DNA of 64,000 bases, taken from contig CM061142.1 of the NCBI GenBank assembly GCA_030789695.1, positions 358,707,486 through 358,771,485 on the forward strand, in the 5' to 3' direction. The notes under the pieces were generated by a model. That model worked only from the letters and a program-made list of their open reading frames with translations, ran no database searches and was not told the origin of the DNA. Source of the stretch: Scilla litardierei. Its lineage: Eukaryota; Streptophyta; Magnoliopsida; Asparagales; Asparagaceae. Made by a program: the position numbers and the translations under genes. Numbering within the stretch: position 1 is the stretch's first letter; each line of letters begins with the position of its first letter. Below, one piece after another: positions 33,428 to 43,811 of this stretch.

Positions 33428-36341
33428 TGTAACGGTCGGTTTCCGATCGTAAGTTCTTCGTGCACGTGTGCTTGACCGTGCACGTATTTATTTTAGAATT
33501 TGTTTGTTTCCAAACCCTACCGTGTGATATGTCGTTGTGACCCTCTCTGAGAGTACTACATTTGTCGTGTTGACTTGCAACGTTTATTCACGGGCCGTTC
33601 GCCCACGATTTGACCTTTTCCGAGGAGACGTCGCGTCTCGCACTTTTGACTTGAGGCGTTTTTATTTTTAATTTCGTTTCTCATCATCGAAATTGTAATC
33701 CGTCTCTTCCAACTTCTTGCTCTTGTCGTCCCGGTCGCCCCGGTATTTTTCTTATAATTTTCGGGCACCGTTTGACCCTTGTGCACTAATAAAGCCGGTT
33801 AAATTACGAGAATACCCCTAACAAACTTAGCCCTATTAAACCCTAGCTAACCCTAATAGGCAGCCCCTCACGTGTAAGCATCCCCTAGGTCACATGGGCC
33901 CCACCCCTATAAGAATAAACCTAACTTCTTCTAAAAATTCCACAGCCGCACACAATTTCCCCCAAGCGCCGGCCCTAAAAACCCATCCCCCTCACGCAAA
34001 AGCCCTCCCCTTCGACCTGAGCCGCCGCCGGAGGCCCGCCGTCGCCGCCGACGATCTCGCCGACCTCCCCTCTCTCGCTTGCGCCGCCCCTCGACGCTGG
34101 AAGCCGCTGCAAACCGTCGGAATCCCCAGCAGCAGCAGCTGCAGCCCGCGACGGCCGCCGCCGCCGCTGCCGCCGCCGCCGGTGCTTCCTCTCCACCGCC
34201 GTGAACCCCCTCTGCCCCCCTCTCGTTGTTGGCAGTGACCCCAGGCCGCGATACTCTCTGAAACAGCGAGTATACTCGCTGTTTTGCGTGTTTGGCGTCG
34301 TACCGTCACGCCGCCGAGATCTCGTCGCCTCTCCTCGCTGTTGGAGCCCTCCGACAGTCTCCTTCATCTTCTGGGAGTACTCATCGGCATCCCGGACTCT
34401 TCCTACGACTCCCGACGTCGTAGACGTTGGGTACGACGAACCGTTCATCTCATTTGCCGTTGCAAGTTCTCCGGAAGCCGTAGTACGCCTACCCGACGCG
34501 CTGCTCGCTGTTCACGCGTCCCGTCCGCTGCCGGAACGTGTCTGGCTACGCTGCCCGTAGCCGAGACGCCGCTAGGAGACGATCCGTAGCCGTGCCAGTC
34601 AGATCGGTCGCCGTTCAGACACTACGTCCGCCCTACCCCAGACTCCGGACAGGTTGGTTCCCCTATCTCGTAGCAAAACCCCCACAGTAGCAAAACTGAG
34701 AACCTAAGTAAAACTGGCAACTTAACTCACTAAATTTAGTTTCTGCTCTCTTAAATCGATGTATAACCGTAGACCGACGTTGGACTTTTTGACTGTGCAC
34801 ATAGGGTAGAATCGTCGGATAGGCTAATCGGACAACTTGACTCGTGACGGTTAGGGTAGCCACGTTCAACCTAGAAATGAACTTAAATAGGATTTGACGA
34901 AAATCGCGACTTGACGCCGTCGTCGTGATCTCTTTTCAGACGGACTACCGCGGACGCGACGACCGGACGAGACGCCCCGGACAGACGACGCACCCGCTGT
35001 TTCAGGCAAGTGTACCCACTTGCGATTTGACTGTGCTTTAGTTCTAGTTTGTAGAACTGTTAGTTTGTGTGTGATGAGAACCGGACGTGAAATGATAGCG
35101 TCCGGGACGACCCGTGACGGCTCAGACTTGACGACAAAGTCTGAGCCTGACAACAATGAACTGCTGACAACATAGGACTATCTTGTGTGTGTGCGTGCGT
35201 GTGGACACCCTAGAATAACTTTCCCTACACTTGTCATGTCGTGTCCTGTCACACAAAAAGCTTTCGGGCGTTTCGGATGCTTCCCTTGCGGAAGTGATCC
35301 CCGTGATACAAAAAGCCTTCGGGCGTTTCGGATGCTTCCCTTGCGGAAGTGATCCCCGTGATACAAAAAGCCTTCGGGCGTTTCGGATGCTCTCCATGCG
35401 AGAGTGATCCCCGTGACTGTTATACAAAAAGCCTGCGGGCGTTTCGGATGCTTCCCTCCGCGGAAGTGATCCCTGTGACCAAAAAGCCTTCGGGCGTTTC
35501 GGATGTTTCCCTAGCGGAAATGATCCCCGTGAATCTTGTCCTGAGTTCCTGGGTTGGGGTTGGGTTGAGCGTGCGCACGGCAAGAGGGTCTGATCCCCCT
35601 CGAACCGTAAGGCGTGAACCCTTTCGTGTCTTGTCATGTCCCGTCTTGTCTTGTCCTGTCCGTCACGTCCCGTCTTGTCCTGACACCTGTAGGTTAGTCC
35701 CGTAGTCGGTAGCACACGCTACGTCTACTGTTTGCTACGTTTACTTTTCCTGCTACGCTACTTTTCGTTTCCCAGTTATAACCCCAGCATGTTAAAACAA
35801 CCAGTAAATCATTGTTAAAAGTTGATACACTTGCAGTAGAGTCTGACAGTTTGTGTAGACTTTGCCTGACGTACAGTTCCTTTCTTTTGGGTGCTGTACG
35901 TCAGGTGTGGAGCCAGAGTACGAGTACAAGGCGGACTTGCCAGCTGACCCAGAGCCGGAGGACGTTGATCCGGAGTACGACCCGGAGGAGGACCAGAGTT
36001 AGAGGCCTCGTGTTGCTGATTCAGATTTCTGTTCCAGCTGAGATTGGGTGGGTAGCACCTATTGTTTTCTTGTTTAGGTTGGGTGCTTGCACCGTTAGTT
36101 TCCCTTTCAGCAGTTGTAGCCGTTTACGGCATTTTCTTTAGACTCTCAGTACTTGATGATAAATTTTGGAATGAAATGAAATGTTTCCTTTCTGTACTTT
36201 TGTTATTTCGTACTAACTTGCAGGGACCTGTACCTTCGCTATGGAAAACTACAGACGCTTATTGGGTCTGGGCTCTTGCCCCGGCCTAAGCGGGCCTTCG
36301 TCACGCTTCGCCTCCGTGTTTTTGGGAAGCGGGGCGTGACA
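33428..36341 (+). repeat. Gypsy-D 3' LTR
   Basis: A 2914-bp direct repeat of 25373-28287, with its own TATA-like site (about 33907-33915) and hairpin array (35253-35533), and without the 292-bp duplication. It is followed by the target duplication CTGAT. About 25 substitutions separate it from the 5' LTR by eye, clustered at 33960-34320 and 34920-34970. Confidence 0.95.
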
Positions 36342-36346
36342 CTGAT

Positions 36347-38557
36347 GCTCCGCCTTCACTTGCTGGCAAACCAAGCACTTGGCTACACTCCGAGCCACGC
36401 TCCTCTTCATACCATGCCACCAATAATTCAGACGAAGATCCTGGTACATCTTGGTGCCACCAGGATGCACAGAATACGGCGAACTGTGTGCCTCCACCAT
36501 CAGCTCCTCTCTGATATCCCCAGCAGGCACACACAACCTGGCTCCAAACCTCAGCGAGCCATCCTTATGAATCAAAAAGTCAGTCCGCAGACCGGCTTCC
36601 ACCATCTCCCGAATCCTCACCAGCTTCGGATCCTCAGCCTGGCTAGCCTTAATCCGATCCACGATCGTCGACTGTACCTGCATGTACATCAACGAAGAAG
36701 CCTCCCCAGGAAGAACAATCTCAACACCAGACTCGCAAAAATCCTGCTGCAGTCTCCACTGCGAGGTCAAAATCATCACCGCTGGCAGCCTACTCAAAGC
36801 ATCCGGAACCACATTCACCTTGCCAGGGTGATACTGCAAATCAATATCATAATCCGCCATAAGCTCCAACCATCGACGCTGTCGCATGTTGAGCTCCTTC
36901 TGAGTGAAAATATACTTCAAGATTTTGTGATCGGTGAAAATCTTCACTTTCTCACTCAGCAAGAAGTGCCTCCAAATCTTAAGAGCAAACACAACGGCAG
37001 CCAACTCCAAATCATGCGTCGGATAATTCTTCTCATGAACCTTAAGCTGACGAGACGCATACGCCACAACGTGTCCGTGCTGATGCAGCACGCAACCGAG
37101 ACCCTTGCCAGAAGCATCGCAAAAGATCTCAAATCCACCGCTGCGATCAGGCACAACAAGAATAGGGGCACTCGTCAACCTCTCCTTCAGAATACCAAAA
37201 GCACTCTCACAATCACCCGACCAAGCAAAAGCAACATCCTTCCGCGTCAACCTGGTCATCGGCTCAGCAATACGAGAAAAGTCCTTAATGAATCGCCGAT
37301 AATAACCAGCAAGTCCGAGAAAACTCCGAATCTCATACGCAGACGACGGAACAGGCCACTCCCTGATGGCCCTAATCTTCTCGGGATCCACTGAAATACC
37401 ATCTCCAGTCACCACATGCCCGAGAAAAGCAACTCGATCTAGCCAAAACTCGCACTTCGAAAACTTAGCATACAAACGATGCTTCCTCAAAATCTCCAAC
37501 ACCGTCCTCAAGTGCGAGGCATGCTCTTCCTCCGACTTCAAATAGATCAGAATGTCGTCAATGAAGATAACGACAAACTTATCCAAAAAGTCGTAGAAAA
37601 TCAGGTTCATCAGATTCATGAAAACTGCGGGCGCGTTAGTTACGCCGAAGGGCATAACCACAAACTCATAGTGTCCATACTTCGTCCTGAACGCTGTCTT
37701 CGGAACATCACCCTTCTTCACCTTCAACTGATGGTAACCACTCCTCAAATCCAATTTAGAAAACACCCTCGAACCTCCAAGCTGATCAAAAATATCATTG
37801 ATGCGAGGCAACAGGTATTTATTCTTAATGGTCACCGCATTCAACTCCCGATAGTCCACGCACATGCAACGCAAACCATCCTTCTTCTTAACCAGCAACA
37901 CCGGTGCTCCCCACGGAGACACACTAGGATTAATATAACCCTTCTGCAAAAGCTCATCCAACTGCTTTCGCAACTCTTCCAACTCTGCAGGTGCCATACG
38001 ATACGGCGCCTTCGAAATCGGCTGCGCACCTGGAACAAGATCGATAGAAAATTCCAAAGCTCGATCAGGCGGCAAACCAGACATCTCCTCGGGGAAGACG
38101 TCGCCAAAATCACGCACCACAGCTGGCCACTCCAGCTCCATCTGCATAGCCACAGCCTCCACCGGCCTGGCCCGAAATCTGACAGGACCAAGCGAACTGC
38201 TACCACGACTGAACTCAAATACTGGATGTCCGGGAATCTCGAACACCACCTTCTTTCTCCGACAGTCGATCGTAGCATAGAAGCTCGCAAGCCAATCCAT
38301 CCCAAGAACTGCATCATAGTTGATGATGTCGTGGACAATGAAATCAGCGAAAATCTCATGTCCACAGACCACCAACGAGCAAGAATTGCAACCACGATGC
38401 ACCGAGACCACACCATTCCCTGTGACGATATTCCAACTCTTGGGGAGAGGGGACGTCGACAAGGAATGCCTCTCCACGAAGCTCCGAGAAATAATGCACA
38501 TCGATGCACCCGAGTCAAAGAGGACTCGTGCAGGAAATGTGCAAACCAAAATCACAC
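36347..38557 (-). CDS. pol: Gypsy-C protease, reverse transcriptase, RNase H, integrase zinc finger (exon 2, first part)
   Basis: The minus strand encodes protease ([12 protein letters not shown] near 38515), then RT with [23 protein letters not shown], the standard [12 protein letters not shown] and FIDDILIY (near 37560). RNase H follows with [12 protein letters not shown] and [10 protein letters not shown], then the integrase zinc finger with [11 protein letters not shown] and [12 protein letters not shown]. The frame has no stop up to 36347, where Gypsy-D interrupts. The remaining codons of this exon are at 25372-25164. It would have been a working pol before the insertion. Exon start is set by the acceptor TTGATAG/GTGTG. 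Confidence 0.94.
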
Positions 38558-38669
38558 CTATCAAGCAATTAACAATCAAACCCTAGTCTAGCAACAAACA
38601 AGTTCAACCAAACAACATAATCTAGCAATCAAGACCAAGTAGGAAAGTAATAGCTAGAATGAGGATTAC
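38558..38669 (-). other. intron 1 of Gypsy-C (gag/protease boundary)
   Basis: On the minus strand, donor ATCGCAG/GTAATCC (38670/38669) and acceptor GCTTGATAG/GTGTGA (38558/38557) bound 112 nt. Phase 1 splicing gives VIA-G-VILV, the same joint as in Gypsy-D. It includes the gag stop at 38629. Confidence 0.82.
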
Positions 38670-39801
38670 CTGCGATAACCTCATCCACAGCCGCGCTCTC
38701 CGCAGCGATCATCAGAAAAGCCTGCCTCCTCGGCGAAACAGCCTGCCGAAAAGCCTGCCCCTGCGGAACAAGAGCTGCTCCACGGCCAGCAGGAACAGAC
38801 ACTCGCTGCTGCAACGGCTGTGCTGCAACAGGAGCCCTCCGCAGCTGACCCGCATGCCGACAATCCTTCGCGACATGGGAAGCATCTCCGCAAACCAAAC
38901 ACTGGCCCAAAAACTTCCGACACTGATCCTTGATATGGCCAGGCTTGCCGCAGAAATGGCAAGTCTTCAGAATAGGCCCTCCCGGCCTCTTAAACTGAGC
39001 AGACTGATTAGGCCTGAATCCAGGCCTAACCACAGCTCTCGCCTGTTCCACAGGCCTCTTCCCAGCACCAATAACAGACCCCCTCCTCTGGTTCACGAGC
39101 AGCTCCTGCCTCTTGGCAGCTACCAGAACCTTCTGATAAGATTCCCGGTCAGAAGAGGTCACAAAACTCTGGAGCTCCGAAGCAAGCCCCTGCAGAAACC
39201 TCTGAGCTCTCTCCTCAGCGTCCTGCACCATCTTTGGTGCAAACCGACTCAGCCTCATGAACTCTTGGTGATACATGTCCACCGACGAGTTCCCCTGCTT
39301 CAAATCGATAAAACGCTGCAGCATCTCCTCCTTGGTAGCCTTTGGGAAGAACTCACCCTCAAATCTGGCCTTGAAGGTAGCCCAAGCTATCGGCTCCACC
39401 AACAACTTCTCTTCCGCATCCCACCAATTCCTGGCATTATCCTTGAGCTGCCTCTTCGCCAAATCAACCCATCCAGCCGGGGTGATCTTGGCCATCTTCA
39501 GATTGTCCTCGACGTTCTGAATCCACTCATCGGCAGCCAGAGGACCCTCAGAACCATCAAAATATGCGGGACCCAGCTCCCGAAATTGCTTCGCTCCTGG
39601 CTCAGAGCGAGGGGCATCCGGAAGAACCCGGGCAGCTCGACCAAGTGGAGCATTCTGGACTTGCAAAAGCACGCCCTGCTGCACTTGCATCATCTATAAC
39701 ATCATCCGCATCATCTCACCGCTGGTGGGTTCCCGCTCAGGCTCCTCATCATGAGGGAGCGCACCACTGCCCCCACCACGGGTGAAACGCCTTCCTGCCA
39801 T
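38670..39801 (-). pseudogene. gag: Gypsy-C gag with an early stop codon
   Basis: The ATG at 39801 starts MAGRRFTRGGGSG on the minus strand. Codon 36 (39694-39696) is TAG, immediately followed by MMQVQQ, from which 354 further codons are open, so translation restarting there is possible. Later features are ADEWIQNVEDNLKMAKITPA, a capsid-like domain with DAEEKLLVE and MYHQEFMRLSRF, and two CCHC knuckles (CHFCGKPGHIKDQC and CLVCGDASHVAKDC). The C-terminal tail is Gln/Pro-rich. The domain layout equals Gypsy-D gag. A CAG-to-TAG change would explain the stop, though the ancestral codon is not known. Confidence 0.9.
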
Positions 39802-39946
39802 CTAATGACACGGAAAACAAATCAGATTAGACTCATAGCTTATGACTCGGACTTCGAACTTAATTTATTGGACATTCTAATATTATTATCGCTATTCCAA
39901 AAATCGCAGTTACAGAAGGAGACCTGCATGGGCCACCACTAAAACC
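39802..39946 (-). other. Gypsy-C leader with priming-site region
   Basis: On the minus strand the LTR end is followed by GGTTTTAG-TGGTGGCCCATGCAGGTC (39946-39921), as in Gypsy-D and LARD-B. CATTAG directly precedes the gag ATG and could be a splice acceptor, but no convincing donor was found. Confidence 0.6.
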
Positions 39947-41721
39947 TGTCACGACCCGCTTCCCTAAAATGGAGGCGAGTACGTGAAAAGGTCCGCACGA
40001 GAGTGGAGCTGTGAAGCCCCAAACCCGATAAGCGTCCACAATACAAAAACAGGTCCCTGTAACCACAACAGAATAGCAATAATAACACAAGGAGAGACTG
40101 AAATAAAATTCACATCTCACAAATATTGTCCAGCATCACAAATAAGTTCAACATCCAGAAAAGCCACCAGGCTAAAAGAAAAGAGTCTAAAGGCCCAGAA
40201 CAAGGCCAACAAAAGAAACGACAACAACAAAGCAAAGTATAGGTGCCACGCACCGATAACAAAACAACTGTCTAACAAAAGTAAAACACACGAAGACACT
40301 AGGACTGGTCCCCAGTGTCCACGTACTCCCCGTCAAACACAAGCTCAGGCTCGGCGTCAGCGAACACCTCGTCCTCAACGAGGTACTCAGGCTCAGGATC
40401 TAACATGTGTCACCCAAAAGAGTAAAGGGGCACATGTCAGCAAGTCTAAAAGACTTGGGCAAGGAAACTGAAAGTAAGGCAACTAGCAACCTAGCAGTTT
40501 AGTATGCATGACATGGCAGTTATAACATGAGTGCACAATTTAAAGCATGGCAAGACAGTTTGTACAAGAGAACAATCATCGGGACAAGACAAGACAAGAC
40601 AAGACAAGAGTAGCCACGCTACTATCAATCTCAATCAATTCACATTGTTGGTGTTTACGCCCTTCGCTGAATGGTAAACATTCAGACCGATCGGCACTAA
40701 ACACGATTCACATTTCACGGTTGTTTTGTATATGTTTGCGCCCTTCGCTGAATGGCTAGCATGTCAGTCCGATCGGCCCCAAACACTACCCCACCCCAAA
40801 GAGTTTACGCCTTACAACTGCAGTTGTTGATCAAACAGACTCACAGTTGAATGGCCGCTTAACCCTCACCCCATCCCGCACTAAACAAGCCAGGGTCCCT
40901 GAACATGAGCCCAGCAAATGAGCCAGGGTTGCCCCGCACGGGAGCTTGTTTCTTAGTTCACAATTCAATATCGAGCGTTGGGGTTTCCAACTACAGGGCT
41001 CGCTTCTGGAACACGAGCCAGGTAACACAAGTAGTGTAGCAAAGCTACGCAATCACGGGATCACCAAAACAATGCAATGACATGACATTTAATTTGCGTA
41101 CCGTTAATGGAAAGTAAACATGACATGGTATTTGTGCAACATGCTAAATGTCGGAATTAGCTTGTTGTCAAGCTAATTCCCCAATTTGCGCCTAGGCGAG
41201 TATCATTTCGTCGCCTAGCCTCTTTTACGCCTATAACAAGAAAATGGCCTAAAACATGGCCTAAACCCTAAGTGGCAAGTTTCACTTGCCTAGCACCGGG
41301 GATGACGATCAACCTCGTCACACGGATGCTATCTACGAGGAAATCGCTGTTTAGGGGGAAACAAATACCAAACACATGAAATTAATTAGGGTTTCACCAA
41401 AATTATAAATAAGTTATAAAAACAACGGTAGATCGATTTCTTACCGAGAGGAGACGGAAGGAACACTCCGGGGAACCCTAGGATCAGATCTGGAAGCGAA
41501 TGGAGAAGTTTGGGGAAACTAGGGTTTTGGGGGATTTGGGGATTTTGATGGGTTTTGATGGAGATTTGGGGAAGATGAGGGGTAGATGGAGTGAATGGAT
41601 GGATTGGATGATGATTCTAGGGCTTGGAATGGAGAAATGGAGCTTGGAGGAAGATGGGGGCTGAAGGGGGAAGTTTTTAGGGTTTTGGGTCGTGTTGGAG
41701 AAGAAGAAGTCGAATGGGTTG

Positions 41722-41732
41722 GGTTTAAATAG
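41722..41732 (-). promoter_or_regulatory. TATA box of Gypsy-C 5' LTR
   Basis: On the minus strand CTATTTAAACC lies about 43 bp downstream of the hairpin array and upstream of the leader and gag. It is the best TATA match in the LTR. Confidence 0.65.
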
Positions 41733-41774
41733 GCTAGGCTGGCGGCTGCCCAGAAATTAGGGTTTTAACACTGG

Positions 41775-42191
41775 TTAGTCGGTCAAAGAGCAACCACTGA
41801 CCGACTAGTTTGGCAACTAGTCGGTCGGTCGACCAACGCAGACCGACTAAGTGTAAACAGTAACTCCTGAACGAAAATAGGATTCTAGAGTTAGTCGGTC
41901 CATGAACAAATACTGACCGACTAGTTTGGCATCTAGTCGGTCGATGAACGTTCTTAGACCGACTAAGAGTGAACAGTAACTGATACAAAAATAATTTGAT
42001 GAGTTAGTCGGTTCAAGAAGCATTGCTGACCGACTAGTTTGCAACCTAGTCGGTCAACCAACGTTCTTAGACCGACTAACGATAAACAGTAACTCCTGAG
42101 AAATTTAGAAAGCTAACTAGTCGGTCCAAGAAGGATTGCCGACCGACTGGATCGTCATCTAGTCGGTCGGTGGCCCTTCTTACACCGGCTA
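41775..42191 (-). repeat. AGTCGGT/ACCGACT hairpin array in Gypsy-C 5' LTR, four units
   Basis: Same array as 23454-23870. I saw no base difference between the two copies. It sits in U3, upstream of the TATA box in the direction of transcription. Confidence 0.93.
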
Positions 42192-42466
42192 ATGAGCACA
42201 GAAAGTACCGATACGGAGCGCGAGACCCCGGGATCGATTCCTAAGACTCCTAGGCTTGATCTAATAGTTAGATACGACCGTTATGAAGTCCGTCACGAGT
42301 GACACACTTCGAAATCGACGATCCTAAGGAAGAAGCGAGAAAATACGACGAATCGATCGAAAATGAAACCTACGAAGACGAAAACCACACAAGAGGAGAA
42401 AATCCACCAAAACACATATTATATTATATTATAATCAGATACAAGAAAAGCAGTCGTTACACTATC

Positions 42467-43811
42467 AAATAGTGTAAGCTGGCCTAATAATAAGATGTCT
42501 AGTTCAACTCCCAAACCAGCCAGGCAGTCAGGGCTTGAAGGCACAGGTCACTTCTATGATGCAGGATAAGTTCATTGGTTGACCAACCCCATTCACATTC
42601 CTTTCTAGACACTGATCCAGTAGTAATTTAAAACCGCTTATGATTATACCGTTCTATCATGTTCGAGTAGCCTTGACTTAGTCTGTATATCAGTGGTATC
42701 AAATCAGTAGTCGTGACAAGAGTTAGCTTGATCAGATGGCATAGAGATGGTTATGAATGATTAACTGGGAGAGTGGTATGTATGTGTAACAACATTTCAA
42801 TAATGTATATAAGGATAGTGAATAGGTTTAAAATAGTAGATAATCAATAGACAAAAGAGTCATTGGTGTAGTGTTTGTTTCGTAAATGGAGATAGATTTG
42901 TTTTTATTTTATTTTACAAAAATTTTAAAGTATAAATAAGATGAATACAGAACTAATACACTGAAATAGTTGAAGTTTTATTTAACATAAAAAGTATTTA
43001 AAATTAGTGTATGGTCGGTTGTTTTGAAATCTGATGTAGTATAGTAAGAAAAATGACATACATAATCATGAATCATGTCCTTGCGGTCCAGCAGACACAG
43101 CCAGGGAAGTGACTAAGCCAGGATTACTTACCCCAAGTCTAGCGAGGGTGATCCAACAAACTTAGCCAAGCACATTGATCGGATCATGGTCCATTAAAGG
43201 AAGTTTATCATTTATATGTGTACCATTAACAAAAGGGTTTAAAGATAAAGATCTCCATATGTAGACAGTAAAATAGGATGGTATAGATTTGAAATCATTA
43301 AAAATTTATTGACTAAAAATTTTCAGCGAAGGAACTCAAAATCAGAGAATAATTTTAAGTCAGTGGAAAATATGAGGCATATGTAAAAGATTTTTAAAAA
43401 GTTAAACTGGGCGAGAAATTTCATAAAAAAGATATTGAGAGTAAAATCAGTATAGTAATGGGAGTGATTCAAACGATAAAGATGGCTGTCAGGAAGATCA
43501 CATGGGTCAAAAGCAAGGATTATAATCGGATGATCAATGTGAGTACGTGTAGGAAATGACTTGTAAAAAGGCTACGATAGATTCATAAAGTCAAAAAGTG
43601 GAACGTGAAATGAAATGAGTTTAAAAATACATGATATACTGATTTGGTTGACCAAGGATCAGGAAGCTTAGGACTGGAATTTTCCAATGAAGTTGATTGG
43701 GGTAGAAGATCCTAGGGAAGGTGTTGTTTGAGTGTCAAGATTGTAATATTATCTATGTTGTTTTAAAGTATTTTACATGAGCATTGACCTGCATGGGCCA
43801 CCACTAAAACC
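42467..43811 (-). other. LARD-B internal region, first copy, part 2 (non-coding)
   Basis: It resumes after Gypsy-C and matches 48963-49869 plus 56749-57180 in the second copy. No ORF is present. It ends with the shared priming-site sequence (43786-43811) next to LTR copy 2. Confidence 0.88.

Larger units (their letters stand above)
25373..36341 (+). mobile_element. Gypsy-D: Del/Tekay-type chromovirus inserted in Gypsy-C integrase
   Basis: LTRs at 25373-28287 (followed by a 292-bp extra copy of its end) and 33428-36341 both begin TGTAACGGTCGG and end GGGGCGTGACA. The target duplication CTGAT flanks the element (25368-25372, 36342-36346). Plus-strand coding: gag 28706-29852, intron, protease to integrase 29971-32402, intron, integrase 32481-33386 with one stop codon. 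It is the innermost insertion on this branch. Its LTRs nevertheless differ at about 25 positions by eye, more than those of Gypsy-C, which contains it. Confidence 0.95.
21622..42461 (-). mobile_element. Gypsy-C: Del/Tekay-type chromovirus, minus strand
   Basis: LTRs of about 2.52 kb (21622-24140 and 39947-42461) are flanked by CTATC at 21617-21621 and 42462-42466. The matching uninterrupted site is visible at 48956-48962 in the second LARD-B copy. Coding on the minus strand: gag (39801-38670), intron, protease-RT-RNase H-integrase N-part (38557-36347), Gypsy-D insertion, integrase core start (25372-25164), intron, integrase rest (25090-24188). LTRs differ by about five substitutions and two indels by eye, so this looks very recent. 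Confidence 0.95.
39947..42461 (-). repeat. Gypsy-C 5' LTR
   Basis: A 2515-bp partner of 21622-24140. Differences noticed: one fewer GACAA unit near 40584, about five substitutions, and one extra G in a run near 41354. It is followed on the right by the target duplication CTATC. Confidence 0.95.

Noticed and set aside
36276..39699. Long plus-strand frames (372, 370 and 346 codons) opposite Gypsy-C pol and gag
   Set aside because: They are shadows of the real minus-strand coding sequence, with Arg/His/Leu-rich composition and no domain.
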